A stretch of DNA of 33,728 nucleotides, taken from NCBI GenBank assembly GCA_947458835.1, contig CANHBC010000017.1, positions 1-33,728 of the forward strand, given 5' to 3'. Position 1 is the stretch's first letter, and every line of letters starts with the position of its first letter. Positions 8,914 through 17,627 of this stretch are shown one piece after another. A model generated the notes under the pieces. The model searched no databases. It had not been told where the DNA came from and was given only the letters and a program-made list of their open reading frames with translations. The position numbers and the translations under genes were made by a program. This DNA comes from Betaproteobacteria bacterium (lineage in GTDB: Bacteria; Pseudomonadota; Gammaproteobacteria; Burkholderiales; CAIKXV01).

Positions 8914-9907
8914 TGCCGGCCTTGCGGACCACCTGCGCGATGCGCTGGGTCTCGCTCCGGATGATGGCGGCGAATTGCTGCGGCGTGTTGCCCACCGGCT
9001 CGGCACCCTCGCTCGCCAGCGCCGGCTTCAGTTCCGGGCTGTGCACTGCGCGCACCGCCTCGGCGTTGAGGCGGGCGATGATCGGCGCTGGCGTGCCGGC
9101 TGGCGCAAGGAACCCGGTCCACTGGACATGTTCGTAACCGGCCACGCCGGCCTCGGCAATGGCGGGCACGTCGGGCAGGGCGAAGCTGCGCCGCGTGGTG
9201 GTGACGCCCAGCGCACGCAGCTTGCCGGCGCGGACCTGCGACAGCACCGACGGCAGGGTGGCGAACGAGACCTGAGCTTCGCCGGCGAGCAGTGCGTTGA
9301 CCGACGGGCCACCGCCCTTGTAGGGCACATGAAGCAGGTCGGCACCGGTGAGGTTCTTGAACAGCTCGGCCGACAGGTGGGTTCCGGTACCGCTGCCGGC
9401 GGAACTGTAGGCGAGCTGGCCGGGCTTCGCTCGGGCGAGCGCGAGCAGCTCCTGCACGTTGCGCACAGGCAGCGCGACGTTGGCTACCAGCACGTTCGGG
9501 AATGCCGAGAGCTGGGTGATCGGTGCCAGGTCGCGCTGCGGGTCGAACGACAGCTTCGCATGCATGTTCGGGTTGATGGTGATCGACGAGGACACCACCA
9601 GCGTGGTGTAGCCGTCCGGGCTGGCGCGCACCGCGAGCTCGGTGCCGACCAGGCTGCCGGCCCCCGGTCGGTTGTCGATCAGCACCGCCTGGCCCAGCGC
9701 CTCGCCCAGCCGTGCCGCGAGCAGCCGGGCCATCGCGTCGGTGGAGCCGCCGGGCGATTGCGGCACGATGATGCGCACCGCCTTCTGCGGCCAGGCCTGG
9801 GCCTGTGCCGCAGCCGGCAGCACCAGCAGGACCGCTGCTGCAGCGGCGCTCGCGCCACCGGGGCGAAGCTGGATGCGCCACGACGGCGCGGACCCGTGCC
9901 TTCCCAT
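8900..9907 (-). CDS. Bug/TctC-type periplasmic solute-binding receptor (1 of 6)
   Basis: A 335-residue secreted receptor of the tripartite tricarboxylate transporter receptor (Bug) family. It has a long N-region and a signal peptide ending near AAAQAQA (about residue 38). The mature protein shows the family's ligand loops: IIVPQSPGGSTDAMARLL, IDNRPGAGSLVGTE, YSSAGSGTGTHLSAE and HVPYKGGGPSVNALL. Bug proteins bind small carboxylates or related anions, and the ligand cannot be predicted here. GGAGGAGG lies 5 bases before the ATG at 9907. It is divergent from the SMP-30-like gene (45-base gap) and tail-to-tail with the PrpD-like gene. No membrane components (TctA, TctB) are in the window. Confidence 0.93.
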   Translation of the reverse strand: MGRHGSAPSWRIQLRPGGASAAAAAVLLVLPAAAQAQAWPQKAVRIIVPQSPGGSTDAMARLLAARLGEALGQAVLIDNRPGAGSLVGTELAVRASPDGYTTLVVSSSITINPNMHAKLSFDPQRDLAPITQLSAFPNVLVANVALPVRNVQELLALARAKPGQLAYSSAGSGTGTHLSAELFKNLTGADLLHVPYKGGGPSVNALLAGEAQVSFATLPSVLSQVRAGKLRALGVTTTRRSFALPDVPAIAEAGVAGYEHVQWTGFLAPAGTPAPIIARLNAEAVRAVHSPELKPALASEGAEPVGNTPQQFAAIIRSETQRIAQVVRKAGIKAD

Positions 9908-9952
9908 TGCCTCCTCCTCGCTTCGCTGTCTTGTTTTCAATAGGATAGACCC

Positions 9953-10873
9953 ATGCGCTTCTTCAATCCACCGACCGAAATCGTCGCGGAAGTGTTCGCG
10001 ACCATCCCCGCCCACCTCGGCAAGTCGGGACAGCCGTCGACCTGGATCGAGTCCAACCATCCGGGCTCTAAGCTCGGCTGCTTCCTCGAAGGGCCGGCGT
10101 TCGACCGCGCGGGCAACCTGTACGTCGTCGACATCCCGTTCGGGCGTATCTTCCGCATCACCCCCGATGCGCAGGTGAGCGTCGCCGCCGAGTACGACGG
10201 CTGGCCCAACGGCCTGGCCGTGCACAAGGACGGCCGGCTGTTCATCACCGACTACCGCCTCGGCTTGATGACCTGCGATCCGTCCACCGGCAAGGTCGAA
10301 CCGTGGATCACCCACGCCCGCTCCGAAGGCTTCAAGGGCGTCAACGACCTGGTGTTCGCCAGCAACGGCGACCTGTACTTCACCGACCAGGGACAGACCG
10401 GCGTGCACGACCAGACCGGACGCGTGTGGCGCGCGACGCCCGACCGCCGGCTGGAGTGCCTGATCGACAACGGGCCCAGCCCGAACGGGATCGCGCTGTC
10501 GCCGGACGAGTCGGCGGTATACGTGGCGATGACCCGTACCAACTGCATGTGGCACCTGCCGCTGCGCGACGGCGTGCCGAGCAAGTGTGGCGTTTTCGGC
10601 TACCTGCCGGGGATGCATGGGCCGGACGGCCTGGCGGTCGACGCCAAGGGCAACCTGGCGGTCGGCCATGCGCGGGTCGGCATCGTGTGGCTGATGAGCC
10701 CGGCCGGCGAGTTCCTCTACGGCATTCGCGCCCCCGACGGCGGCGGACGCCTGACCAACATGGCCTACGGTGGACCGGAGGGCCGGCACCTGTACATCAC
10801 CGACTCCTACCGCGGCACCATCCTGCGCGCGGAACTGCCGGTGCCCGGTCTCAAGCTCTACTCCCACCAGTGA
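9953..10873 (+). CDS. SMP-30/gluconolactonase-like (LRE family) six-bladed propeller protein
   Basis: A 306-residue cytoplasmic beta-propeller of the SMP-30/gluconolactonase/LRE-like region family, probably a metal-dependent lactone hydrolase. Likely metal ligands by family pattern are E46 (FLEGPAFD), N131 or D132 (GVNDLVF), N178 (PSPNGIALSPDE) and D225 (GPDGLAVD). Blade repeats such as NLYVVDIPFGRIFRITPD and DLYFTDQGQTG are clear. No signal peptide is seen. AGGAT lies just upstream of the ATG. It is first in a plus-strand run with two Bug receptors and an ACMSD-like amidohydrolase, so a lactone intermediate of the same organic-acid route is a reasonable guess. Confidence 0.88.
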   Translation: MRFFNPPTEIVAEVFATIPAHLGKSGQPSTWIESNHPGSKLGCFLEGPAFDRAGNLYVVDIPFGRIFRITPDAQVSVAAEYDGWPNGLAVHKDGRLFITDYRLGLMTCDPSTGKVEPWITHARSEGFKGVNDLVFASNGDLYFTDQGQTGVHDQTGRVWRATPDRRLECLIDNGPSPNGIALSPDESAVYVAMTRTNCMWHLPLRDGVPSKCGVFGYLPGMHGPDGLAVDAKGNLAVGHARVGIVWLMSPAGEFLYGIRAPDGGGRLTNMAYGGPEGRHLYITDSYRGTILRAELPVPGLKLYSHQ

Positions 10874-10964
10874 TGCGCCACGGCCACCGCGGCGGCATGC
10901 CTGCCAACGATCGTATCCCGGACTGCTCGCGGGCCGACGGATGCGCGACACCGAGGAGGACCCC

Positions 10965-11966
10965 ATGAAGCCATCCACCGACCGTGCGCAGGCGGTGCAG
11001 GTCCTGCGCCGCCTGGCCGTCGTCTGTGCCGCGGCGATGCTGCCGTCGCTGGCTGCCGCCCAGGCACCGGCATGGCCGGCGAAGCCGGTACGCATCATCG
11101 TGCCGACCTCTCCCGGAGGCGGGACCGACATCGTCACCCGGCTGCTCGCGCAGCGGCTCTCCGATGTGTTCGGGCAGCCGGTGCTGGTCGAGAACCGGCC
11201 GGGGGCAGGCCAGGTGCTGGGCACCGAGTTCGTCGCGCGTGCGGCGCCGGACGGCTACACCCAGCTGATGGCCGCCAGCGCGATCGTCCTCAACCAGGTG
11301 CTGGCGAAGAAGCCGCCGTACGACACGTTGCGCGACTTTGTCCCGGTGACGCTGGCCGCCTCGCTGCCGAACGTGCTGACCGTGCATCCGAGCCTGCCGG
11401 TCCGCAACCTGAAGGAACTGCTGGCGCTTGCTCGGTCGAGGCCAGGGGCACTCAACTACAGTTCGGCCGGCTCCGGCACCTCGCCGCACATGTCGATGGA
11501 ACTGCTGCTGTCGATGGCGAAGATCGACATCACCCACATCGCCTACAAGGGCACCGGGCCGGCGACCACCGACCTGCTGGCAGGCCACGTCCAGCTGTCC
11601 ATGCCCAATACCCTGACCGCGGCGCAGCACCTGCGTACCGGGCGCCTGCGTGCGCTCGGGGTGACCAGCGCGAAGCGGGCGGCCGGCCTGCCGGGGGTGC
11701 CTAGCCTCGCCGAGGCTGGGTTGCCCGGCTACGAAGCGATCCAGTGGTACGCGCTGTTCGCCCCGGCAGGCACGCCACGCGACGCCGTCAACCGGATGCA
11801 GGCCGAGTCGGCCCGCGCCCTGCAGGCCGCCGACATGCGCGAGCGGCTCGCGACCGACGGCGCCGAGCCGGGTGGCCTGTCGCCGGAGGCCTTCGCGGCC
11901 TTCGTGAAGGCCGAGATCGAGAAGTGGAGCCGCGTCGTACGCGATGCGAAGCTCGCGCTGGACTGA
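10965..11966 (+). CDS. Bug/TctC-type periplasmic receptor (2 of 6)
   Basis: A 333-residue Bug-family receptor. The signal peptide is basic then hydrophobic (VLRRLAVVCAAAMLPSLAAAQA, cleavage near residue 31-32). The mature protein carries VPTSPGGGTDIVTRLL, ENRPGAGQVLGTEF, NYSSAGSGTSPH and HIAYKGTGPATTDLL. A strong GAGGAGGA precedes the ATG at 10965; an upstream in-frame extension into the SMP-30 end is less likely. It lies 91 bases after the lactonase-like gene and 49 bases before a near twin. The mature parts of the two proteins align without gaps at roughly 70-75% identity by eye, which marks a fairly recent tandem duplication. Confidence 0.93.
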   Translation: MKPSTDRAQAVQVLRRLAVVCAAAMLPSLAAAQAPAWPAKPVRIIVPTSPGGGTDIVTRLLAQRLSDVFGQPVLVENRPGAGQVLGTEFVARAAPDGYTQLMAASAIVLNQVLAKKPPYDTLRDFVPVTLAASLPNVLTVHPSLPVRNLKELLALARSRPGALNYSSAGSGTSPHMSMELLLSMAKIDITHIAYKGTGPATTDLLAGHVQLSMPNTLTAAQHLRTGRLRALGVTSAKRAAGLPGVPSLAEAGLPGYEAIQWYALFAPAGTPRDAVNRMQAESARALQAADMRERLATDGAEPGGLSPEAFAAFVKAEIEKWSRVVRDAKLALD

Positions 11967-12015
11967 ACCGCATCCGGACGCACGGATCGAACCGAACCGA
12001 AAGGCGACGCAACCG

Positions 12016-13020
12016 ATGATCGCAGCAGCTTTCCCTCGTTCCCGGCCGGGCACGTCCGCGCGGCTTGCCGTGGCCGCCCTCGCGCTGTGCCTGCCCGCGG
12101 CGGCGCTTGCCCAGCCGGCACCCTCCTGGCCTGCCAAGCCGGTGCGCATCATCGTACCCACCTCACCCGGGGGCGGTACGGACATCGTCACCCGCGTGCT
12201 CGCCACCCGAGTGGGCGAGGCATTGGGCCAGTCGGTGGTGGTCGAGAACCGTCCCGGTGCCGGGCAGGTGCTGGGCACCGAGTTCGTCGCCCGTGCCCCT
12301 GCCGACGGCTACACCCAGCTGATGGCGGCCAGCGCTATCGTGCTCAACCAGGTGCTGGCGAAGCAGCCGCCCTATGACATCCTGCGCGACTTCGTGCCGG
12401 TGACGCTGGCCGCGTCCCTGCCGCATGTGCTGACGGTGCACCCCAGCCTGCCGGTGAAGTCGGTGAAGGAACTGGTCTCGCTGGCCCGCGCGCGACCGGG
12501 CCAGCTCAACTACAGCTCGGCCGGGGCCGGCACTTCGCTGCACATGGCGATGGAGCTGTTCCTGTCGATGGCACGCCTGGACATCGTGCACGTGCCGTAC
12601 AAGGGTGCGGGTCCGGCCACCGCCGACCTGCTCGCCGGCCACGTGCAGCTCGCCACGCCCAACACGCTGACCGTCGCGCCCTACCTGCGATCCGGGCGGC
12701 TGCGCGCGATCGGCGTGACGGGCGCGAAGCGGGCGGCTGCGCTGCCCGAGGTGCCGACCATCGCCGAGGCCGGCGTGCCGGGCTACGAGGCCATCTTCTG
12801 GTATGCGCTGTTCGCGCCGGCGGGCACGCCGCGCGAGGCGGTGGGCCGCATGCACGCCGAGGTGGCGAAGGCACTTCGCCTGCCCGACGTCGGGCAGCGC
12901 CTCGCGGCCGACGGCGCGGAACCGGGCGGCATGCCGCCGGATGCGTTTGCCGCGTTCATCCGCACCGAGCTCGACAAGTGGGCGAAGGTGGTGCGTACCG
13001 CGAAGATCACGCTCAACTGA
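12016..13020 (+). CDS. Bug/TctC-type periplasmic receptor (3 of 6), tandem paralogue
   Basis: A 334-residue Bug-family receptor with a signal peptide ending near LPAAALAQPA (about residue 33). It shares long identical stretches with the preceding gene, such as VRIIVPTSPGGGTDIVTR and DGYTQLMAASAIVLNQVLAK. Differences cluster in the SAG loop (SAGAGTSLHMAME against SAGSGTSPHMSME) and in the second lobe around EAIFWYALF, so ligand range may have shifted. No strong ribosome site is seen: AAAGG at 11999-12003 is 12 bases away. Translation may rely partly on the upstream gene. The amidohydrolase starts 9 bases after its stop. Confidence 0.93.
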   Translation: MIAAAFPRSRPGTSARLAVAALALCLPAAALAQPAPSWPAKPVRIIVPTSPGGGTDIVTRVLATRVGEALGQSVVVENRPGAGQVLGTEFVARAPADGYTQLMAASAIVLNQVLAKQPPYDILRDFVPVTLAASLPHVLTVHPSLPVKSVKELVSLARARPGQLNYSSAGAGTSLHMAMELFLSMARLDIVHVPYKGAGPATADLLAGHVQLATPNTLTVAPYLRSGRLRAIGVTGAKRAAALPEVPTIAEAGVPGYEAIFWYALFAPAGTPREAVGRMHAEVAKALRLPDVGQRLAADGAEPGGMPPDAFAAFIRTELDKWAKVVRTAKITLN

Positions 13021-13029
13021 GGGCCGACC

Positions 13030-14016
13030 ATGAAGAACATCGACACCCACGCGCACTTCTTCCCCGAGCGCTTCATCGAACTGGTGGCGAAGCACGGGGG
13101 ACGCTGTGGCACCACGGTCACCAGCGACGCCAGCGGTGCGCGCTTCATCCAGGTGGGCCTGAACCTGCGCACCGGGCCGATCACTTCGGGCTTTATCGAC
13201 CTGGGCGAGCGGCTGGCCTACATGGACCGCATGGGCATCGACATGCACGCGCTGTCGATGACCCAGCCGATGGTCTACTGGGCCGACGACGAACTCGGCC
13301 TGCAGCTCTCGCAGGCAGTGAACGACGCGATCAGTGCCGCGCATGTCGCGCATCCGGACCGCTTCATCGGCTTCGCCCACCTGCCGTTCCAGAACCCCAG
13401 CCTCGCGCTGGAGGAACTCGAGCGGGCGGCGAAGCTGCCCGGCATCCGTGGCGTCTACATGGCGACGGCGGTGCGCGACCGGGAACTCTCCGACCGCAGC
13501 TTCTTCCCGGTCTACGAGCGCATGGCCGACCTCGGGCTGCCGCTGTTCCTGCATCCGATGATGATCAACAACGAGCGGATGAAGCAGTGGTACCTGATCA
13601 ACACGCTCGGCAACCCGTTCGAGGTGGCGCTCGCTGCCTCGCACCTGATCTTCGGCGGCGTGCTCGACGCGTTCCCGAAGCTCGAGGTGTCGCTGCCGCA
13701 TGCCGGCGGCGCGCTGCCGATCCTGCGCGGTCGCCTCGACCAGGGCTTCAAGGTGCGTCCGGAATGCAAGCACCTGCCGCGCCCGCCCAGCGAGTACCTC
13801 AAGCGCTTCACCTACGACACGATCAGCTACTGCCCCGAGGTGATGGACTACCTGGTGAAGCTGGTCGGCGTCGACCGCATCCTGATGGGCAGCGACTACT
13901 GCTTCGATATCGCGCACAACGACCCGGTAGGGGTCGTGCACGAGATCAGCGTGCTCGACGAGGCCGGCAAGCGTGCGGTGTTCTGGGACAACGCGGCGCG
14001 CCTGCTGCGCCTCTGA
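13030..14016 (+). CDS. ACMSD-like amidohydrolase/decarboxylase
   Basis: A 328-residue TIM-barrel protein of the amidohydrolase-2 family, closest in layout to aminocarboxymuconate semialdehyde decarboxylase (ACMSD) and related nonoxidative decarboxylases and hydratases. Metal and active-site residues are visible: H7 and H9 (DTHAHFF), H175 (LFLHP), H224 (LPHAGG) and D289 (GSDYCFD). The FGGVLDAFPKLEVSLPHAGG segment is typical of ACMSD-type enzymes. ACMSD proper removes CO2 from a kynurenine-pathway intermediate, but no kynurenine genes are nearby. A decarboxylase or hydratase acting on an aromatic ring-cleavage product is the better guess. It is last in the run that begins with the SMP-30-like gene. 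Confidence 0.87.
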   Translation: MKNIDTHAHFFPERFIELVAKHGGRCGTTVTSDASGARFIQVGLNLRTGPITSGFIDLGERLAYMDRMGIDMHALSMTQPMVYWADDELGLQLSQAVNDAISAAHVAHPDRFIGFAHLPFQNPSLALEELERAAKLPGIRGVYMATAVRDRELSDRSFFPVYERMADLGLPLFLHPMMINNERMKQWYLINTLGNPFEVALAASHLIFGGVLDAFPKLEVSLPHAGGALPILRGRLDQGFKVRPECKHLPRPPSEYLKRFTYDTISYCPEVMDYLVKLVGVDRILMGSDYCFDIAHNDPVGVVHEISVLDEAGKRAVFWDNAARLLRL

Positions 14017-14024
14017 CGATCCCA

Positions 14025-14041
14025 CCGCCCATGGAGGGCGG
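14025..14041. terminator. Short hairpin between convergent genes
   Basis: Inverted repeat CCGCCC - ATGGA - GGGCGG in the 34-base gap between the amidohydrolase (plus) and the lyase (minus). The stem is only 6 bp and has no T-run, but it is well placed to end both transcripts. Confidence 0.3.
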
Positions 14042-14050
14042 GCCGGAGGG

Positions 14051-15442
14051 CTACGTGCCCGCCTGCCCGTCCGTGGGCACCGGCCCGCCGCGGCCGGGCA
14101 GGCGGGCGGCAGCCTCGCGTGCGGCCGCTGCCATCTCGCGAGCCATCTCGGCGCTGCGCCCGGTGTATCCGCCCGGATCGAGCGCCGTGCGCAGCGCCGG
14201 TTCGTCCACCGCCGTGCGCACGCGCGGGTCGGCGAGCAACTGGTCGACGAGCGGGCCACCGTTGGCCAGTGCCTCCGCCAGCGCGTGGTGCAACAGGTCG
14301 TGCGCCTCTCCACGGCCGAGCGCTGGCGCGAGCAGCATCATTGCGTTCTCCGCGGCGATCGCGCCTCCCGAGCGTTCGAGGTTGCGCCGCATCCGGTCCG
14401 GATGCAGCCGCAGGCAGGCGAGCAACTGGTCCATCTCCCAGGCGACCGCGTAGGCGAGTGGTCCCGTGCCTTCCATCAGCCAGTACATCATCTGGTTGTT
14501 GGCGGCATCGCCTTCGTGCGTGGGCTGCATGGCCTCGAGGGCCATCGGAACCTGGCCGCGCAGTCGGCCGGCCAGCGCAATGACCTGCACCGCGATCTTC
14601 GAATTCACCTTCTGCGGCATCGTGCTGGAACCGACGACGTCCTTGCCCAGTGACTCTGACACTTCCTCGATCTCGTCGGCCATCAGCGCATAGAGTTCGC
14701 GCGCGATCTTCGAGAACGTCGTGCCCAGCAACGCCAGCAGCATCACGTACTCCGCCACGTGGTCGGTGCCGGCACGCGAGGGCACCACGAGCGGCGCGAG
14801 TCCGAGGCGCTCCGACAGTCGCCGGTTGACCTCCGGCCCGTGCTCGCCGAAGGCGTGCATCGCCCCCAGTGCGCCGCCCCACAGCGAGACGAACACTCGT
14901 GGCTCGGCGCCGCGAAGCCGGTCCACATGGCGCAGCAGTTCCTCGATCCACGCCGCGACCTTCAGCCCGAAGGTGATCGGAAGCGCATGTCGATGGTTGG
15001 TGCGTCCGGCCACGAGCATCCCGGCGCTGGCTTCGGCCAGACCGGCCATCCGGTCGAGGATGTCTCCCAGCAGCGCAAGCAGTGCATCATGTGCTTCGCG
15101 CATCAGCAGGGTGCGGCCGGTCTGCGTCAGGTTCTGGGTCGTTGCACCCCAGTGCACGAAGTCCCCCGCATCGCCCTCGCAGGCCTGCGCCAGCGCGCGC
15201 GCGATGGAGTGGATCGGCGCGCGGGTGCGCGCGATGTCGGCGGCGAGCGCCGCCGTGCCGATCGTCGCGAGGTTGGCCTTGCGCCGGATCTCGACCGCCG
15301 CCGCCGCCGGGATCATGCCCAGTTCGGCCTGGACCTCCGCCAGCGTGGCCTCGATGTCCAGGAACGCCTGCCAGAGGCGCTCACGGCTGAACAGCGCTTC
15401 GATCGCAGCGACGTCCGGGCGGGCGCGCCGTGCTGAAGGCAC
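14051..15442 (-). CDS. Fumarase/aspartase superfamily lyase, 3-carboxy-cis,cis-muconate cycloisomerase-like
   Basis: A 463-residue all-helical lyase. Numbering from the GTG at 15442, the superfamily signature GSSTMPQKVN is at 271-280 and FVHWGATTQN at about 95-104. The segment GRTNHRHALPITFGLK (146-161) matches the CMLE/PcaB pattern (GRTxxxHALPxTFG) better than adenylosuccinate lyase, whose first catalytic histidine is Asn149 here. The GTG at 15442 is preferred because GAGGAG lies 9 bases upstream. A GTG at 15472 gives ten more residues but has no ribosome site and sits in an 11-bp tandem repeat. It is probably co-transcribed with the two upstream minus-strand Bug genes. A house-keeping purB role is unlikely in this setting. 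Confidence 0.84.
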   Translation of the reverse strand: MPSARRARPDVAAIEALFSRERLWQAFLDIEATLAEVQAELGMIPAAAAVEIRRKANLATIGTAALAADIARTRAPIHSIARALAQACEGDAGDFVHWGATTQNLTQTGRTLLMREAHDALLALLGDILDRMAGLAEASAGMLVAGRTNHRHALPITFGLKVAAWIEELLRHVDRLRGAEPRVFVSLWGGALGAMHAFGEHGPEVNRRLSERLGLAPLVVPSRAGTDHVAEYVMLLALLGTTFSKIARELYALMADEIEEVSESLGKDVVGSSTMPQKVNSKIAVQVIALAGRLRGQVPMALEAMQPTHEGDAANNQMMYWLMEGTGPLAYAVAWEMDQLLACLRLHPDRMRRNLERSGGAIAAENAMMLLAPALGRGEAHDLLHHALAEALANGGPLVDQLLADPRVRTAVDEPALRTALDPGGYTGRSAEMAREMAAAAREAAARLPGRGGPVPTDGQAGT

Positions 15443-15464
15443 TGCGGACGACTCCTCGGGCGTA

Positions 15465-15497
15465 GGGATCACTTCGGGATCACTTCGGGGTCAGTTC
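15465..15497. repeat. 11-bp tandem repeat at a Bug/lyase junction
   Basis: GGGATCACTTC occurs twice in tandem (15465-15475 and 15476-15486), with a degenerate third copy (GGGTCAGTTC, 15488-15497) that overlaps the receptor's stop codon. On the minus strand each full copy presents a GTG, which duplicates a possible start codon for the lyase in different frames. It may have arisen by slippage. Confidence 0.6.
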
Positions 15498-16480
15498 GGT
15501 TGCACCTGCGCGAACTTCACGACCTTGGCCCACTTGGCGGTCTCGCTGCGGATCAGCTCCGCAAACTGTTCGGGCGTTCCGGCCACCGGCACGGCACCGA
15601 GGGAACCGTAGCGCTCGATGACCACCGGTGACCTGACCGCCCGCTGCATCTCCGCGTTCAGTCGGTCGAGGACGGGTCGGGGAATGCCAGCGGGTGCGAG
15701 GATGCCACCCCAGGTCATCACCTCGTAGCCTGGGACGCCTGACTCCGCCACCGTCGGCAACTCGGGATAGGCAGTCAGCCGCTTGCGTCCGGTCACCGCC
15801 AGTGCGCGCAGCCGACCCGATTGCAGATGCACGCCCACCCCGGTGAGCGGATCGAACAGCATCTGGACATGCCCGGCCATCACGTCAGCCGTGGCCTGCC
15901 CGCCGCCCTTGTAGGGCACGTGCAGGATGCTCGTGCCGGTGAGCATCTTGAAGTACTCGCCTGCAAGGTGGCCGATGGTGCCGGTCCCGGCCGACGCGTT
16001 GCTCAGTTCGCCCGGGCGTTTGCGGGCGAGCGCAATCAGGCTCTTGATGTCCTTGACGGGTAGCGCAGTCGTCACCGCCAGCAGCAGGGCGGCCTCCACG
16101 GCCTGCGACACCGGCTGGAAGTCACGGGCGACGTTGTAGGGCAGTGCTGGCGTGATCGCGGGGTTGATGGCAAGCGGCCCTGGCCCGGCATAGCCGATCA
16201 CGTAGCCATCCGGTACGGCCGCAGCCAGCGCCTGCATGCCGATCGCGCCGCCCGCGCCGGCCCGGTTGTCGGCCACCACCTGCTGGCCCGTCTGCTTCGC
16301 GAGCTCCGTGCCGAACAGGCGCGCCGAGACATCGGTGGCGCTGCCCGCGGCGAACGGGATGATCAGGCGGATCGGCTTGCCCGGAAACTCGGCCGCCGCC
16401 GACCATGCCGTGTCTGCGCCGGCGACAAGGCCGGCGCAGATCGCGACTGCACCGAACAGCGAGCGGACATCGGGGTTCAT
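15491..16480 (-). CDS. Bug/TctC-type periplasmic receptor (4 of 6)
   Basis: A 329-residue Bug-family receptor with a signal peptide (LFGAVAICAGLVAGADTAWSA, cleavage near residue 28). Ligand loops are IIPFAAGSATDVSARLF, DNRAGAGGAIGMQ, NASAGTGTIGHLAGE and HVPYKGGGQATADVM. The first loop has AAGSATD rather than the SPGGxTD of receptors 1-3, so it is a different subfamily and probably binds a different ligand. ATG at 16480 is chosen over GTG at 16489 because AGGAG lies 8 bases before it. It lies upstream of the cycloisomerase-like lyase on the same strand. Upstream, a -10-like TAGAAT (minus strand, about 16539-16544) may belong to its promoter. Confidence 0.92.
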   Translation of the reverse strand: MNPDVRSLFGAVAICAGLVAGADTAWSAAAEFPGKPIRLIIPFAAGSATDVSARLFGTELAKQTGQQVVADNRAGAGGAIGMQALAAAVPDGYVIGYAGPGPLAINPAITPALPYNVARDFQPVSQAVEAALLLAVTTALPVKDIKSLIALARKRPGELSNASAGTGTIGHLAGEYFKMLTGTSILHVPYKGGGQATADVMAGHVQMLFDPLTGVGVHLQSGRLRALAVTGRKRLTAYPELPTVAESGVPGYEVMTWGGILAPAGIPRPVLDRLNAEMQRAVRSPVVIERYGSLGAVPVAGTPEQFAELIRSETAKWAKVVKFAQVQPN

Positions 16481-16500
16481 GGCGGGCACTCCTCTGCTTG

Positions 16501-16515
16501 CGGTCGGTCGGTCGG
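16501..16515. repeat. Short tetranucleotide run (CGGT)3-CGG
   Basis: Three full and one partial CGGT units lie in the leader of receptor 4, between its ribosome site and the TAGAAT box. It is short, so copy-number switching is possible but weakly supported. Confidence 0.45.
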
Positions 16516-16619
16516 CGGCTGAATCTCCCGACAGGTCATTCTAGCGCGCATCGGCAGGCGTACCCGCGACGCACAAAAGAGGGTGCACGCCGCAGCGCGC
16601 CAGCGGGCTCGACCGTCGT

Positions 16620-17627
16620 TCAGTCGCCCTTGAGCCCGGAGGCCGCGATCACCTTGCGCCACTTCGCCATCTCGTCGCGCAGGAAGGCCGCGAACGCGGC
16701 TGGCGTCGAACCGATCCCGTCGATGCCCTGCGCCGCGAAGCGCTCGCGCACCTCAGGCGTGGCCAGGGTCTTCACCAGCGCCTCGTGCAGCCGCGCCACC
16801 ACCGGCTTCGGCAGGCCGGTCGGGCCGACGAAGCCGTACCAGCCACTGGTGTCGTAGCGGAAGCCCGCCTCCTGGATGGTCGGCAGTTCTGGCAGCAGGT
16901 TCGAGCGCTTCGTACCGGCCATCGCGATGGCGCGCAGCTTGCCGGCGCGCACCTGCGGCAGTGCCGAAGAGATGCCGTTGAACATCAGGTCGACCTCGCC
17001 GGCGATCAGCGCGCCCATGCCGGGTCCGGCGCCCTTGTAAGGCACGTGGACGACCTTCAGCCCGGCCACCAGGTTGAACAGCTCGGCGGCCATGTGGATG
17101 CCGGTGCCCGGGCCGCCCGAGGCGAAGTTCATCTGCCCCGGCCGCGCGCGCGCCAGCGCGACCAGCTCCTGTACCGTCTTTGCCTGCACCGACGGATGCA
17201 CGATCAGCACGTAGGCCTGCTCGGCGACCAGCGACAGCGCGGTGAAGTCGCGCATCGGGTCGTAGGACGGTTTCGACTGGCGCAGCGGCTCGATCGCCAG
17301 CGGGCCCGAGTGGCTGATCATCACGGTATAGCCGTCGGGCTGGCTGCGCGCGACGATCTCGGCACCGATCCCGCCGCCTGCGCCCGCGCGGTTGTCCGCG
17401 ACCAGCGGCTGCCCGATCGCCTCTCCGTAGTGCTGCGCGACGATGCGCGAGACGATGTCCGCGGGCCCACCGGGCGAGGCGGGGATCATGAGCCGGATGG
17501 GGCGGGTGGGGAAAGCCTGCGCCGCGGCCTCGGTGGCGCAGGGCCCTGCCGCGCACAGCACGGCTGCAAGCGTGGCAGCGCCGCGTCGGGCATCCAGTGC
17601 GGCTTTCGCCGTCTTCGGGGATGTCAT
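16620..17627 (-). CDS. Bug/TctC-type periplasmic receptor (5 of 6)
   Basis: A 335-residue Bug-family receptor. A signal peptide with LAAVLCAAGPCATEAAAQA ends near residue 38. Loops are LMIPASPGGPADIVSRIV, DNRAGAGGGIGAE, NFASGGPGTGIHMAAE and HVPYKGAGPGMGALI. AGGAGGAAT precedes the ATG at 17627. It is first in a minus-strand run (receptor 5, receptor 4, lyase) and divergent from the Gfo/Idh oxidoreductase across a 170-base region. Its loops differ from those of the other five, so it is not part of the recent tandem pair. Ligand unknown. Confidence 0.93.
   Translation of the reverse strand: MTSPKTAKAALDARRGAATLAAVLCAAGPCATEAAAQAFPTRPIRLMIPASPGGPADIVSRIVAQHYGEAIGQPLVADNRAGAGGGIGAEIVARSQPDGYTVMISHSGPLAIEPLRQSKPSYDPMRDFTALSLVAEQAYVLIVHPSVQAKTVQELVALARARPGQMNFASGGPGTGIHMAAELFNLVAGLKVVHVPYKGAGPGMGALIAGEVDLMFNGISSALPQVRAGKLRAIAMAGTKRSNLLPELPTIQEAGFRYDTSGWYGFVGPTGLPKPVVARLHEALVKTLATPEVRERFAAQGIDGIGSTPAAFAAFLRDEMAKWRKVIAASGLKGD

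Noticed and set aside
12163-14313. 716-codon minus-strand frame across receptor 3 and the amidohydrolase
   Set aside because: Antisense to two well-supported genes, with no ribosome site and no domain.
14051-15442. Annotating the lyase as adenylosuccinate lyase (purB)
   Set aside because: The first catalytic His is absent and the neighbours are receptor genes; cycloisomerase-like is a better fit.
16501-16515. Phase-variable simple repeat
   Set aside because: Fewer than four CGGT units in a non-coding leader; too short for strong slippage, so it is kept only as a minor repeat.
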